Assembly (NCBI GenBank): GCA_023259035.1
Contig: JAHFRA010000017.1
Location: 1 to 62,439 of the forward strand
Direction: 5' to 3'
From: Gallionella sp.
Lineage (GTDB): Bacteria; Pseudomonadota; Gammaproteobacteria; Burkholderiales; Gallionellaceae
Length of the DNA: 62,439 nucleotides
Shown: positions 27,378-37,399 of the stretch, piece after piece
Numbering within the stretch: position 1 is the stretch's first letter
How the letters are laid out: each line of letters starts with the position of its first letter
The notes under the pieces: generated by a model
What the model saw: only the letters and a program-made list of their open reading frames with translations
Told to the model about the DNA's origin: nothing
Databases searched by the model: none
Made by a program: the position numbers and the translations under genes

Positions 27378-28535
27378 TCAAAGTCCGATAACCTGCCAAA
27401 CACCGTCGCGCAAAACCAATTCCCGATCACATTGCAACTCCGCGCGAAAGTCCGCATTGCCGAGCAAGTCCACCACAACCACTTCTCCTGCGGCGCGCAG
27501 TTTCGCGATCTCGTCGCGCAATGCAGAATTATCCAAGTACGGTGCAAGCACCCCGCGCCTTGCAACTTGCTCGGGCAACAAACGATACAGTTGACGCAAG
27601 TCCATGCTGAATCCGGTCGCGGCGCGGGCGCGTCCGAAGCTCTTGCCGAGATCGTCATAACGGCCACCCAGAGCAATCGGGTCGTGGCTTCCCGCATGAT
27701 AGGCAGCGAAGATCATGCCGCTGTGATAGTGATAGCCGCGCAGATCGGCAAGGTCTATGCCCACGGTGGAGACCAACGGCAGCAACTTGCCCGAAGTGTT
27801 TTGCAAATCATCCAGCGCGGCACGAATCTCTGCATAGTCCGGCAGCAACTTGCGTGCGCGCACCAGCACTTCGGCACAGTTGCCATACAATGATGGCAGG
27901 GCCAACAACGCGTTGCGCAATGTCGCATCCAGCGATTGCACCAAACTCTGCAAAGCAGTGCTGTCCTTGCTTTGCAGCGCGGCAAACAATTCACCTTCGA
28001 TTTCTTTGCCGAGCTTGGCGTGTTGCACCAAGGCGCGGAATACTGCGACATGCCCGAGGTCTAGGTGCACGTTATCAATGCCCAGCAAACCCAACGATTG
28101 CAACATCAATTGCTGGATTTCCAGATCGCTTTCCAGTCCGCCATGCCCATATAACTCGGCACCTATTTGCAGCAACTCACGGGTACGCGTCAGTCCCACC
28201 GGCTGAGTATGCAGCACGCTGCCGGCATAGCACAGACGCACCACGCCTTGGCGATTGAGCAAGTGCGCATCGATGCGTGCCACTTGCGGCGTGATGTCGG
28301 CTCGCAACGCCAGCGTGCGTCCGCTCAACTGGTCCACCAGCTTAAAGGTGCGCAAATCCATATCGCGACTGTCATCAATCAGCAATGATTCGGCATATTC
28401 CAGCAACGGCGGTGAAACCAGCTGATAACCGGACTTGCGCAGCAGGTCGAGAAACTGCGCGCGCATCTGTTCGACGCGCCATGCCTCATCTGGCAGCATG
28501 TCCTGGACGTATTCAGGAAGTAACCAATTTTGCAT
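27378..28535 (-). CDS. hisZ: ATP phosphoribosyltransferase regulatory subunit
   Basis: 385 aa class II aminoacyl-tRNA synthetase-like protein that pairs with the short HisG to start histidine synthesis. Seen segments are WLLPEYVQDMLPDEAWRVEQ, LALRADITPQVARIDAHLLN and a HisZ-type GGRYDDLGKSFGRARAATGF. It lacks the anticodon-binding domain of true HisRS, which fits its length. Its ATG overlaps the stop of the DUF2065 gene (TAATG). Confidence 0.95.
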   Translation of the reverse strand: MQNWLLPEYVQDMLPDEAWRVEQMRAQFLDLLRKSGYQLVSPPLLEYAESLLIDDSRDMDLRTFKLVDQLSGRTLALRADITPQVARIDAHLLNRQGVVRLCYAGSVLHTQPVGLTRTRELLQIGAELYGHGGLESDLEIQQLMLQSLGLLGIDNVHLDLGHVAVFRALVQHAKLGKEIEGELFAALQSKDSTALQSLVQSLDATLRNALLALPSLYGNCAEVLVRARKLLPDYAEIRAALDDLQNTSGKLLPLVSTVGIDLADLRGYHYHSGMIFAAYHAGSHDPIALGGRYDDLGKSFGRARAATGFSMDLRQLYRLLPEQVARRGVLAPYLDNSALRDEIAKLRAAGEVVVVDLLGNADFRAELQCDRELVLRDGVWQVIGL

Positions 28536-28720
28536 TATTTAATCCAGTACAACATCAGCAAGCCGGACAACATCGCGGTGATGCCGACAAAGCGCAACTG
28601 TCCGTTTGTCAACGAAACCAGTTTGCGAAAAGTTTCGCGCCACAGGTCGGGAAACAAAAACGGTATCAAACCTTCAATTACCAGCATCATCGCCAAACCG
28701 AGCAGCCAGTAACTCAGCAC
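28535..28720 (-). CDS. DUF2065 inner-membrane protein (YjeT-like)
   Basis: 61 aa with two membrane helices (about 2-22 and 42-60) separated by a short basic loop (PDLWRETFRKL). DUF2065 members regularly follow hflC; their function is not known. The start is a GTG that overlaps the hflC stop (TAGTG), and its own stop overlaps hisZ, so it is translationally coupled on both sides. Confidence 0.88.
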   Translation of the reverse strand: MLSYWLLGLAMMLVIEGLIPFLFPDLWRETFRKLVSLTNGQLRFVGITAMLSGLLMLYWIK

Positions 28721-29598
28721 TACTTGCCCGCCTTGCCGGAGCTCTTCAGATACTTGAAAAAGGCAGAACTCGGATCCAGCACCATCACGTCGCTCTTGTT
28801 TTTGAAGCTTTGTTTATAGGCTTCCATGCTGCGATAAAACGAATAAAACTCGGCATTTCGGCCAAATGCAGCCGCATACAATGCCGACGCATTGGCGTCG
28901 CCTTCGCCTTTGGTTTTTTGCGCTTCCCGATAGGCTTCGGCCAGAATCACCTCGCGTTGTTTGTCGGCATTAGCCTTGATCTTTTCGCCTTCAGCCGCGC
29001 CGGAAGCGCGCAATTCATTGGCTACGCGCTTGCGCTCGGCATCCATGCGGCGGTATACCGACTCGCTGATTTCAACCGGAAAATCAACCCGTTTTAATCG
29101 CACATCCAGCACCTGCACACCAATTTTGCGCGCATCGCTGTCGGTCTTTTCGCGCAGCACATCCATGATTTTCTCACGTTCGCCGGACACCACTTCGTGT
29201 ATGGTGCGCTTGCCGAATTCCTCGCGCATACTGGAATTGACCGTCTGCATCAAACGCGTTTTGGCGCGCACTTCATCGCCGCCGACACTGACGTAGTATT
29301 GTTTCACGTCTACGATGCGCCATTTGACGAACGAATCCACCATCACGTTTTTCTTTTCCGCGGTGATGAAACGTTCGGGTTCCCCGGTGTCCAGCGTCAG
29401 GATGCGCGAGTCAAAATAATGTACATTCTGCATCAGCGGCACCTTGAAATACAGGCCTGGGGCAGTTTTAACGCTCACCATTTCACCCAACTGAAACACG
29501 ACCGCAGATTGACGCTGATCGACTACAAACAAGCTCAAGCTCAGCAGGATCAGCGCAACAACCGCACCGATCAAAATATTAGCCGTATTGGTTTTCAT
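28720..29598 (-). CDS. hflC: HflC, SPFH-domain modulator of FtsH
   Basis: 292 aa. One N-terminal membrane helix (about 7-26) and a large periplasmic SPFH/prohibitin domain (DQRQSAVVFQLGEMVSVKTA; VLDVRLKRVDFP). It forms the HflKC cage that surrounds the FtsH protease and controls its access to membrane substrates. Its ATG overlaps the hflK stop by four bases, as is usual for this pair. Confidence 0.96.
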   Translation of the reverse strand: MKTNTANILIGAVVALILLSLSLFVVDQRQSAVVFQLGEMVSVKTAPGLYFKVPLMQNVHYFDSRILTLDTGEPERFITAEKKNVMVDSFVKWRIVDVKQYYVSVGGDEVRAKTRLMQTVNSSMREEFGKRTIHEVVSGEREKIMDVLREKTDSDARKIGVQVLDVRLKRVDFPVEISESVYRRMDAERKRVANELRASGAAEGEKIKANADKQREVILAEAYREAQKTKGEGDANASALYAAAFGRNAEFYSFYRSMEAYKQSFKNKSDVMVLDPSSAFFKYLKSSGKAGK

Positions 29599-30803
29599 TG
29601 GCGCGCCTCCCGATCACGACTGAGCAACGAATCACGCGCGCGTTGGGCCGCGCTATTGTCGTTCCCATGAGATGTCACTGGAGCGGCATCCGGCTTGGCG
29701 ATCATCGGTATTTCGGCTGCCGCCGCTCCACCGCGACCAGTTTCAATCAATTTATCCAAAGGCAGGTACAACAGGCTGTTGCCATTCTTTTGATCGACCA
29801 TCACTTTGCTGGTATTGCCCATCACCTGCTGCATCATGTCCAGATACATTCGTTCCCGAGTAACCGCAGGCGCCTTTTCGTACTCTGTCAAAATTTGTTT
29901 GAAGCGGCTGACATCGCCCTCAGCGTTGGCAATCACACTTTGCCTGTAGCCTTCCGATTCCTGGATCAAGCGTGCCGCCGTACCGCGTGCCCGCGGCACC
30001 ACGTCGTTGGCATAAGCCTGCCCCTCGTTCTTTTGACGCTCGCGGTCTTGCCCCGCCTTTACCGCATCGTCAAAAGCGGCCTGAACTTGTTCGGGCGGCT
30101 GCGCATTCTGCATGGTCAATTTACTCACCACGATACCGGACTTGTAACGATCCAGAATTTCCTGGATCAGCTTGGTTGCAGCCGCAGCCACTTGTTCGCG
30201 GCCTTCATACAACACGAAATCCATTTTGTTTTTACCGACCACTTCGCGTATCGCGGTCTCCGCCGCCTGGCGCACGTTCTCATCCGGCATGCGGTTGTTA
30301 AACAGGTAATCGCCGGGATCACGCAAGAAATACTGCACCGCAAACTGGATGTCGATAATGTTCTCGTCATCAGTCAGCATCAATGATTCTTTTAATATCT
30401 TGTTTTTGACGTTGTCGCGGTAGCCCACTTCTACGGTGCGGACCTGGCTCAGATTGACGATTTCCACGGTTTCAACCGGGAATGGCAGGTGCCAGCGCGG
30501 GCCTGGCAGGGTCGTTTCGACCATCTTGCCAAAGCGCAACACTACGCCGCGCTGGCTTGCGTCCACGATGTAAAAACCGCTGCCCACCCAGATCAAAACC
30601 GCAATCGCGGCAATCAAGCCCAAGCCGCCGTTAAAACCCGGCATCGACGAACCGCCGCCAGAACCCCCTGCCCCGCCTTTTCCCGCACTGCCCTTGCCAC
30701 CCATCAGAGCCGCTACTTTTGCATTCAGCTTACGCAGCAACTCTTCCAAATCGGGCGGGCCACCGTTGTTCTTGTTTCCCCACTGCGGATCATTCAATCC
30801 CAT
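29595..30803 (-). CDS. hflK: HflK, SPFH-domain modulator of FtsH
   Basis: 402 aa. A Gly-rich cytoplasmic N-terminus (NKNNGGPPDLEELLRKLNAK, then a GGAGGSGGGSS stretch), a membrane helix (about 60-80) and the SPFH domain (VDASQRGVVLRFGKMVETTL). The C-terminal tail is Ala/Arg-rich. It partners HflC in the same overlapping pair and follows hflX by only 2 nt. Confidence 0.96.
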   Translation of the reverse strand: MGLNDPQWGNKNNGGPPDLEELLRKLNAKVAALMGGKGSAGKGGAGGSGGGSSMPGFNGGLGLIAAIAVLIWVGSGFYIVDASQRGVVLRFGKMVETTLPGPRWHLPFPVETVEIVNLSQVRTVEVGYRDNVKNKILKESLMLTDDENIIDIQFAVQYFLRDPGDYLFNNRMPDENVRQAAETAIREVVGKNKMDFVLYEGREQVAAAATKLIQEILDRYKSGIVVSKLTMQNAQPPEQVQAAFDDAVKAGQDRERQKNEGQAYANDVVPRARGTAARLIQESEGYRQSVIANAEGDVSRFKQILTEYEKAPAVTRERMYLDMMQQVMGNTSKVMVDQKNGNSLLYLPLDKLIETGRGGAAAAEIPMIAKPDAAPVTSHGNDNSAAQRARDSLLSRDREARQ

Positions 30804-30805
30804 AA

Positions 30806-32014
30806 CTATTCACTCACTTGTTTAGTGTTATTTTCAATCGATTCGAATATCTGACGTTCTGATGCTTGGCGCGCGGTCAGGGTTTCAACCAGGGCTAGCC
30901 GCAAATTATCCAACCCCGCGCCGCTTTTGGCACTCAGAAAAATGCGGGCGATTCTACCATAATCGTCGCGCTGCACACTTGGCGGCACATCCTGCAAATC
31001 AATTTTATTGAACACCAGAATCTGCGGAATATCCGCCGCGCCAATTTCGGTCAGCACTTTATTTACTTCGGCAATTTGATCATCGCGATTGGCATTGTTG
31101 GCATCCACTACATGCAGCAGCAAATCGGCCTGCACGGTTTCTTCCAGCGTGCTGCGGAATGCGGCAACCAGTGAGTGCGGCAGGTGACGGATGAAGCCGA
31201 CAGTATCCGACACCACGATTTCACTCCTCGAAGTGGATGCCGGTGGATGCCCGACGCTTTCGGCATCACCCTCCCACGGCCTTTGCCCTTCGATAAACAT
31301 GCGCCGCGAAGTGGTGTCGAGCGTGGCAAACAATTGGTCGGCGACGTACGCGTTGGCACGGGTCAGGCTATTAAACAGCGTGGACTTGCCCGCATTGGTA
31401 TAACCGACGATCGACACCGATAGCACGTCGGCACGATTGCGCGCGCGGCGCTGCACCACACGCTGCTTCCTGAGTTTTCCCAAACGGTCTTTCAGCATAT
31501 GAACACGTTTGTCCAATTTGCGCCGATCCAGTTCCAGCCTGGTTTCGCCGGGGCCGCGCGCGCCAACGGCATGTTTCTGTTGCCCCATGTCCTGATTCAT
31601 GCCGACCAGGTGCGTGGCGAGATACTTGAGCTGCGCCAGTTCGACCTGAAACTTGCCTTCATGGCTTTGCGCGCGTTGGGCGAAAATATCCAGGATCAAC
31701 ATGGTCCGGTCGATTACCCGCGTATTCAGCTTGGCAGTCAGGTTGCGCATTTGCGCGGGGGAAAGGTCATGATTAAAGATGACCAGCGGAACTTCCATGC
31801 GTTCGACGAGTTCGGCGATTTCCTGGATTTTGCCGCTGCCGGCAAACAATGCCGCATCGGGGCGTTGCCGCTTGGCTTCGATGATGGCCAGAGTGCGCAC
31901 ACCGGCTGTTTCAGCCAGCAAGCGCAATTCTTCCAGACTCTCGCTGTGATCGCTCTCACCGAAATCAATACTGACCAGAACGGCCGTCGCAGAGTCGGTG
32001 GATGTTTGCTGCAT
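30806..32014 (-). CDS. hflX: GTPase HflX with a short insert in the G domain
   Basis: 402 aa ribosome-associated GTPase that splits stalled ribosomes. The N-terminal HflX domain ends in GARGPGETRLELDRR. The G domain has the P-loop GYTNAGKSTLFN, TLDTTSRR (switch I), SDTVGFIRHLPH (G3) and NKID (G4). About 20 residues between FIEGQ and EIVVSDTVGFI (245-264, containing EGDAESVGHPPAST) are longer than in other HflX proteins I know and sit between G2 and G3. Its ATG overlaps the hfq stop (TAATG). Confidence 0.94.
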   Translation of the reverse strand: MQQTSTDSATAVLVSIDFGESDHSESLEELRLLAETAGVRTLAIIEAKRQRPDAALFAGSGKIQEIAELVERMEVPLVIFNHDLSPAQMRNLTAKLNTRVIDRTMLILDIFAQRAQSHEGKFQVELAQLKYLATHLVGMNQDMGQQKHAVGARGPGETRLELDRRKLDKRVHMLKDRLGKLRKQRVVQRRARNRADVLSVSIVGYTNAGKSTLFNSLTRANAYVADQLFATLDTTSRRMFIEGQRPWEGDAESVGHPPASTSRSEIVVSDTVGFIRHLPHSLVAAFRSTLEETVQADLLLHVVDANNANRDDQIAEVNKVLTEIGAADIPQILVFNKIDLQDVPPSVQRDDYGRIARIFLSAKSGAGLDNLRLALVETLTARQASERQIFESIENNTKQVSE

Positions 32015-32250
32015 TACTCGGCAGCGGATTCGTAAGAAATATTGATCGCGCGTGCCGGAACGATAGTGGAAATAGCGTGTTTATAGACCATCTGTGTAAC
32101 AGTATTTTTTAGCAACACGACATACTGATCGAATGAATCGACTTGGCCTTGCAGCTTGATGCCATTCACCAGATAAATCGCGACTTGCACATGTTCTTTA
32201 CGCAGTGCATTGAGAAATGGGTCTTGCAGTTGCTGTCCTTTTGCACTCAT
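32014..32250 (-). CDS. hfq: RNA chaperone Hfq
   Basis: 78 aa, the usual length for betaproteobacterial Hfq. Sm1 motif [20 protein letters not shown] and Sm2 [10 protein letters not shown] are intact, and the N-terminus [20 protein letters not shown] is classic. It forms a hexamer that pairs small RNAs with messages. The ATG at 32250 is chosen on homology; the frame is open further upstream. It heads the hfq-hflX-hflK-hflC-DUF2065-hisZ-purA series, so one promoter may drive all seven. Confidence 0.97.
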   Translation of the reverse strand: MSAKGQQLQDPFLNALRKEHVQVAIYLVNGIKLQGQVDSFDQYVVLLKNTVTQMVYKHAISTIVPARAINISYESAAE

Positions 32251-32311
32251 GTTATTGCTCTTCTTGTCGGGAACGGGGGGATGCACTTTACTGGATTCCG
32301 GTGCAACTGTG

Positions 32312-32339
32312 AACATATTTTCACACTATGAAATGTAAA
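32312..32339 (-). promoter_or_regulatory. Possible sigma-70 promoter of hfq
   Basis: On the minus strand TTTACA (32334-32339) and TATGTT (32312-32317) are separated by 16 bp, 62 nt upstream of the hfq ATG. Both hexamers are only fair matches to consensus. Confidence 0.35.
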
Positions 32340-32570
32340 CCAATATTCTTGAGAGATTTTTGCTGTAAAATTTCGGGAAAGCGTTGGCATCCCTTTGTGA
32401 TACTTGAACAGGAGTGTAATGCGGAACGCATCAACAGTTGGTTCATGCCCAAACATTAGGTGTGCAACTAAAAGGTGAAGCGAACATTCTCATTGGTACC
32501 GAAATTGCAGCACACGGCTTGTAAACCATTTGCATCTCGTAGTTTTGCACATGGCTGATCGTGTACTAAA

Positions 32571-32611
32571 GTATCAAAACTGATTTTATGAATAAAGCGC
32601 AATTTTGATAC
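32571..32611. promoter_or_regulatory. 9-bp inverted repeat GTATCAAAA / TTTTGATAC
   Basis: Perfect arms at 32571-32579 and 32603-32611 with a 23-nt spacer, ending 15 nt before the start codon of the outer-membrane protein gene. It could be an operator or a hairpin at the ribosome binding site, for which no clear Shine-Dalgarno is visible. Confidence 0.5.
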
Positions 32612-32626
32612 GTAAAGTTAACCCTG

Positions 32627-33823
32627 ATGACCTCACAATGTAAACTCGCTGTACTTTTCGTCCTTGCCGCAGGCATTGCCGTTGCAGAGGCAGCCGAAAA
32701 AGATCAGCCTGCTATCGCGATTGGAGGGGGCGGCACAGGGCTAGAGGCGGCAACTGCGAATACTATCGGAACAGGCCAGCCGACGTTCAAATTTGGCGGG
32801 TTCAGCACGCTGGGTGTATCCCATTCCAGCCAGGGTTTGGGGGATTATATTCTGGACGGTACCATACCCAAAGGGCCGGGTCGCAGCCGCAACTGGTCGG
32901 CAACCAATGACAGCCGGATCGGCGTGCAGGTGGCGGCCAATTTCACTCCTGAAACTTCGGCCATAATTCAGGTGATTTCGGAATACCAGGCCGACGGCAC
33001 TTACCGGCCCGCCGTCGAATGGGCCAATGTGAAATATGCTTTCACGCCGGACGCCTATATCCGGGTAGGGCGCATAGCCTTGCCTACTTTCCTGAACTCC
33101 GACAGCCGAAAAGTTGGCTATAGCTACCCATGGATACATCCGCCGATTGACCTTTATCGCCAACTATCCATAACGAACAACGACGGAATGGATACCTCGT
33201 ACCGCTTTGGCATTGGGGCGGCGGAAAACTCCATCAAGGTCATTTACGGCAGGAATACGAATGAACGCCCAACCAGCACATCGTCCGCGAGAAAACTGTG
33301 GGGAATTTTCGATGCATTCGAGTATGGCTCGGCAACACTCCGCGTTGGTTATCAGGAGCGCGAGGCCTCTTCCTATAACCACCTGACAGGAGTAACCGGG
33401 GCGTGGACTCCAAACTCCGACTTGTCCATCGGGGCAAGTTATGACCCTGGCGGCTGGTTCGCCATGTCCGAGTGGATGCAGCGCAAATCGACCACTAAGG
33501 CTAGCGCGATGTATATCAGCGCCGGTTACCGCATCAATAAATTCACCCCCTATCTGACATATAGCCAAAATAGCCCGGCTTCTTTTCTTCCCGGCTTCCC
33601 GGCGCCAACGGCAATCGCCATCCAGTCAGCCAAGAAACAACAGAGTACTGCCAGCCTGGGTGTGCGCTGGGACTTCATGAAGAATACCGATTTCAAATTG
33701 CAGTACGATCAGGTATATCTCAGTGACAACTCGAATGGCTACCTGGCGAACGTGCCGGCTGGAGTTATCCTTTATGGGGCAAAATTCCATGTGATTTCCG
33801 CAGTTCTTGACTTCGTGTTCTAG
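32627..33823 (+). CDS. Outer-membrane beta-barrel protein, porin-like
   Basis: 398 aa with a signal peptide (about residues 1-22, ending VAEAA). The mature part alternates polar and hydrophobic residues as in a beta barrel, with segments such as FKFGGFSTLGVSHSSQ and AAENSIKVIYGRN, and ends in Phe (VISAVLDFVF), the outer-membrane sorting signal. It is not one of the general porins by motif. It leads a three-gene unit with a periplasmic binding-like protein (13 nt gap) and a hybrid kinase. A channel or receptor for the ligand sensed by the kinase is the natural guess. Confidence 0.8.
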   Translation: MTSQCKLAVLFVLAAGIAVAEAAEKDQPAIAIGGGGTGLEAATANTIGTGQPTFKFGGFSTLGVSHSSQGLGDYILDGTIPKGPGRSRNWSATNDSRIGVQVAANFTPETSAIIQVISEYQADGTYRPAVEWANVKYAFTPDAYIRVGRIALPTFLNSDSRKVGYSYPWIHPPIDLYRQLSITNNDGMDTSYRFGIGAAENSIKVIYGRNTNERPTSTSSARKLWGIFDAFEYGSATLRVGYQEREASSYNHLTGVTGAWTPNSDLSIGASYDPGGWFAMSEWMQRKSTTKASAMYISAGYRINKFTPYLTYSQNSPASFLPGFPAPTAIAIQSAKKQQSTASLGVRWDFMKNTDFKLQYDQVYLSDNSNGYLANVPAGVILYGAKFHVISAVLDFVF

Positions 33824-33836
33824 GCGCGAGGGCAAC

Positions 33837-34265
33837 ATGGAGCCGAAGAAAATATTCCTTAATGGCTTGCTGCTTCCCTTGTTTCTGGTTGCCGCGAGCG
33901 CATCTGCTGAAGTTGTTGTAATCGTTTCCGCCAGCAGCGCCATCACCCGCCTGACGCATGAACAGGTCACAAGAATTTTCCTCGGAAAAACTGATACCTT
34001 CCCGAACGGTAGCCATGTTGTTCCTATCGACCAGTCTGAAGGGAATGCAGCCAGGGATGAGTTTTACTCCAAAGTAGCCAAAAAGAACTCCTCGCAGCTC
34101 GCCGCATACTGGGCAAAAATCATTTTCACGGGCGATGGCCGTCCGCCGAATCTGCTGGGAAGCAATGTTGCAGTCAGAAACGCTGTCGCCGACAATCCGA
34201 ACGTCATCGGATATATCGATAAAAGCGCTGTGGATAGCAGTGTCAGGGTTATTCTGGAGCCTTGA
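33837..34265 (+). CDS. Small PstS-like periplasmic phosphate-binding-family protein
   Basis: 142 aa with signal peptide ([20 protein letters not shown]; cleavage near SASA). The mature part ([20 protein letters not shown], then [15 protein letters not shown] and [13 protein letters not shown]) matches the short single-lobe PstS-like proteins often annotated as phosphate ABC transporter substrate-binding. It has no transporter genes beside it; a sensory role for the kinase encoded directly after (18 nt gap) is more likely. The ATG at 33837 has GAGGG upstream. Confidence 0.85.
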   Translation: MEPKKIFLNGLLLPLFLVAASASAEVVVIVSASSAITRLTHEQVTRIFLGKTDTFPNGSHVVPIDQSEGNAARDEFYSKVAKKNSSQLAAYWAKIIFTGDGRPPNLLGSNVAVRNAVADNPNVIGYIDKSAVDSSVRVILEP

Positions 34266-34282
34266 AGCGGAATGGTCAGCAA

Positions 34283-37273
34283 ATGAAAAAGATATCCGAC
34301 TATTCATTGACCTGGAAACTGTTGCTGGTTCCAGTTGTTGCCGCATTGTGTTTTGGCATTTACCTGATTTACTCATCACTGGTGTTGTCGGACGGAAACG
34401 CACTCCTCAGAGAAATTCGCGATGCTGATTTTCCGATACTTGAAGCGGCCGACAAAAATCTCAACAAATACGAGGAGGTTGTGACAGCGTTAAATACGGC
34501 GGCAGCAACCGGCGAAGTGGAATTTCTGGACGTCGCAAAAGACAAGGCTTCTGAAATACTGAGCAGTTATGAAGCTTTGGAAAAACTTGACTCGGCGCAT
34601 AAGAGCCAGATTGAAAAACTGAGATCCGGGTTCGATGCCTACTTTTCCCTGGCTATTGATGTGGCGCGGCGGCTGGCGACCAAAACGGATGCCCAAAACT
34701 TGCAGCAGATAGCGAAAATGAGGGCTGCACGAGATGCCTACTTGTCAGTCTCATTGGCGTACAGGGATATTGCAGAGAAAGAGTTCCATGGGACAGTAAG
34801 AGAAGCGATAGGAAAATCTGAACACGCGCAGGTATTAGGCATAGTAATCGGCATACTCATGCTACTCGTTATTGCGGCACTTACGTGGTTGGTTACGCAC
34901 GGCATCGTGGCGTTGGAAAAAAGAGTAGCAGACCGGAACAAGATGTTGGCGGCAGTCAATAGCGAACTTGAACGCGAAATCGAGAAATTGAAAGCAGCCG
35001 AGGAGGCCAAAAGTCACGCAGAAGTTGCCAGCCAGATCAAGGGTGAATTCCTCGCCAACATGAGCCACGAAATCCGCACACCAATGAACGCGATCATCGG
35101 GTTGAGCCATTTGTGCATGCAAACTGAACTAACGGCGAAACAGAGCGATTACCTGCATAAAGTCCATGGCGCCGCCAATTCTCTGCTCGGCATCATCAAT
35201 GACATTCTGGATTTTTCCAAGATCGAGGCCGGCAAGATGAACATGGAGCATGTGCCATTTGAATTGCGGGAAGTGATGGGCAACCTGGCGACGGTAATCT
35301 CCACCAAAGCCGAAGAGAAAGGGCTTGAATTCCTGTTTGAAATGTCGTTGGATGTCCCTACCCACCTGGTCGGTGACCCCTTGCGCCTTGGGCAGGTGCT
35401 GACCAATCTGGCAGGCAATGCGGTCAAGTTTACCGACAGTGGCGAAGTCTTGGTGCTGGCCGAAGTTGAAGAAGAAACGGCGGATGGCATCGTCCTGCGC
35501 TTTACGATTCGAGACAGCGGCATCGGCATGACACAGGAGCAGATCGGCAAGCTGTTCCAAGCCTTCACCCAGGCAGACTCCACCACCACCCGCAAATTCG
35601 GCGGCACCGGCCTAGGTCTGACAATCAGCAAGCGCATTGTCGAAATGATGAACGGAAAAATCTGGGCGGAGAGCACGCCCGGCGAGGGATCTAAATTTAT
35701 CTTTACCGCACGTTTCGGAAAGGCGGAGGAACGACGTGCCGAAAAACGCTATCTTCCGAATATCGACTTGCAGGGGATGCGCGTACTAGTAGTGGACGAC
35801 AACACAACTTGCCGCCTCATCCTGCAATCCTACCTGGAATCTTTCAACCTCAAGGTAACGATGGCCAGCAACGGCCTTGAAGCGCTGCAGGCTATCGAAC
35901 AAGCAGAACGGGATGAGATGCCTTACCAGTTTGTGGTTCTCGACTGGAAAATGCCGGTAATGGATGGAATCGAAACAGCGCGGAATATCCTGAAAATGGC
36001 CGGGTTAAGCAAGACACCGAAGATATTGCTGGTATCCTCTTACAGTTATGGCGATATGCTGAAACATTTGGAGAGCAAATTATTCGACGGCATATTGACC
36101 AAACCATTCCAGCAAAACGAGCTGTTCGATGCGGTCATGGAAATCTTCGGCAACAGCAATGGCAAGGAAAAGCGGCGTGCGGCGACCGCCCTGTTTCATC
36201 CCGATCTAGTCTCGAAAATCAGCGGAGCCTATCTGCTGCTGGTAGAAGACAATGAAATCAACCAGCAGATAGCACGGGAACTGCTGGAGAAGGTCGGGGT
36301 GACGGTGGACATTGCCGAAAATGGAGAAGAGGCCATTGCACGGATTTTGGAAGAGAAATTCGATGGTGTGCTGATGGATATGCAGATGCCCGTGATGGAC
36401 GGTATCACCGCCACCCGCGAAATACGCAAGAACCCGAGATTTGCCGATTTGCCGATTATTGCCATGACTGCCAACGTAATGGCGAATGACCTGAATCAAT
36501 GCTTGGCGGCCGGAATGAACGACCATATCAGCAAGCCGTTTGTCCCGAATCAGATGGTGGCTACCCTTGCCAAATGGATCACTCCCGCCCAACCGTCTGC
36601 TATTTTCCATGCACGCGGTCCGGAAGAAATGCAGGAATCGGAGACTCTGCCGAACTTGCCTGGCGTCCAAGTGGATCAAGGGGTTCTCAGGATGGGCGGC
36701 AGCGTCAAGGGCTACTGGGCCATTTTGGAGAAATTCCGCAATGGCCAGCAAAATACTCTTGATGAAATCCGTTCTGCTATCGCGGCAAATGATTGGGGAA
36801 AAGCCGAACGGCTGGCGCATACGCTGATGGGTTTATTGGGAACACTGGGGGCTGATAATTTGAATAGCAAGGCCGCAGAGTTAGATGCCGCCATTCGGGG
36901 TATGGCTAGCGCCCGGATTGAATCATTGCTTACAGCGGTTGATTTTGAACTCGCCCAATTTTTTGCTGCAATTGACCGAGCCCTTCAGTTACGAGCACCA
37001 GAAAATCGGGCGGATGCTGCTGTTGATATGACCGGCTCGGTCTTCCTTGAAGAGCTGACCAGCCTTATCATTCAGGCTAAATCGCAACTGGAGCAATTCG
37101 ACTCCTGCGCGGGAGATACAGTGTCCAGAATATGCCGGATGGTGAGCAGAGATGCCGACATGAAGAAGGCGATGGCTTCGATAGAACGGCACGTGAGCGG
37201 CTATGATTATGAACAAGGCTTGGCCGAGTTAGCCGCCTGCGCAAAGAGCATGGGGGTTTCGTATGAAGAATAA
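34283..37273 (+). CDS. Hybrid sensor kinase: HisKA-HATPase-REC-REC-HPt
   Basis: 996 aa from the ATG at 34283. Membrane helices (about 11-33 and 184-206) bound a helical periplasmic sensor domain. HisKA has His262 ([18 protein letters not shown]); HATPase has [19 protein letters not shown] and [16 protein letters not shown]1 has Asp554 ([12 protein letters not shown]); REC2 has Asp699 ([12 protein letters not shown]). The HPt has His846 in [13 protein letters not shown], with Met where HPt domains usually have Lys. This is a BarA-like phosphorelay with no DNA-binding regulator next to it. It should act with the binding-like protein encoded upstream. Confidence 0.94.
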   Translation: MKKISDYSLTWKLLLVPVVAALCFGIYLIYSSLVLSDGNALLREIRDADFPILEAADKNLNKYEEVVTALNTAAATGEVEFLDVAKDKASEILSSYEALEKLDSAHKSQIEKLRSGFDAYFSLAIDVARRLATKTDAQNLQQIAKMRAARDAYLSVSLAYRDIAEKEFHGTVREAIGKSEHAQVLGIVIGILMLLVIAALTWLVTHGIVALEKRVADRNKMLAAVNSELEREIEKLKAAEEAKSHAEVASQIKGEFLANMSHEIRTPMNAIIGLSHLCMQTELTAKQSDYLHKVHGAANSLLGIINDILDFSKIEAGKMNMEHVPFELREVMGNLATVISTKAEEKGLEFLFEMSLDVPTHLVGDPLRLGQVLTNLAGNAVKFTDSGEVLVLAEVEEETADGIVLRFTIRDSGIGMTQEQIGKLFQAFTQADSTTTRKFGGTGLGLTISKRIVEMMNGKIWAESTPGEGSKFIFTARFGKAEERRAEKRYLPNIDLQGMRVLVVDDNTTCRLILQSYLESFNLKVTMASNGLEALQAIEQAERDEMPYQFVVLDWKMPVMDGIETARNILKMAGLSKTPKILLVSSYSYGDMLKHLESKLFDGILTKPFQQNELFDAVMEIFGNSNGKEKRRAATALFHPDLVSKISGAYLLLVEDNEINQQIARELLEKVGVTVDIAENGEEAIARILEEKFDGVLMDMQMPVMDGITATREIRKNPRFADLPIIAMTANVMANDLNQCLAAGMNDHISKPFVPNQMVATLAKWITPAQPSAIFHARGPEEMQESETLPNLPGVQVDQGVLRMGGSVKGYWAILEKFRNGQQNTLDEIRSAIAANDWGKAERLAHTLMGLLGTLGADNLNSKAAELDAAIRGMASARIESLLTAVDFELAQFFAAIDRALQLRAPENRADAAVDMTGSVFLEELTSLIIQAKSQLEQFDSCAGDTVSRICRMVSRDADMKKAMASIERHVSGYDYEQGLAELAACAKSMGVSYEE

Positions 37274-37399
37274 ATTGAATCTGTCGCTGCGGTGCAAAGG
37301 TTATGCCATCTATAATCTCGTACAAAACTATTGATTGGCCCCACATGGGCACCCGATTAAAGGTTAATATCATCTGTAAATAAGTGCTAAGGAGGAAGT

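Larger units (their letters stand above)
32251..32626. other. Divergent intergenic region between hfq and the outer-membrane protein gene
   Basis: 376 nt without a gene. It holds a possible hfq promoter at 32312-32339 and the inverted repeat at 32571-32611 near the plus-strand gene. Nothing else is recognised. Confidence 0.6.

Noticed and set aside
37275..37316. TATAAT at 37311 as a promoter for tal
   Set aside because: No acceptable -35 hexamer at 16-18 bp spacing.
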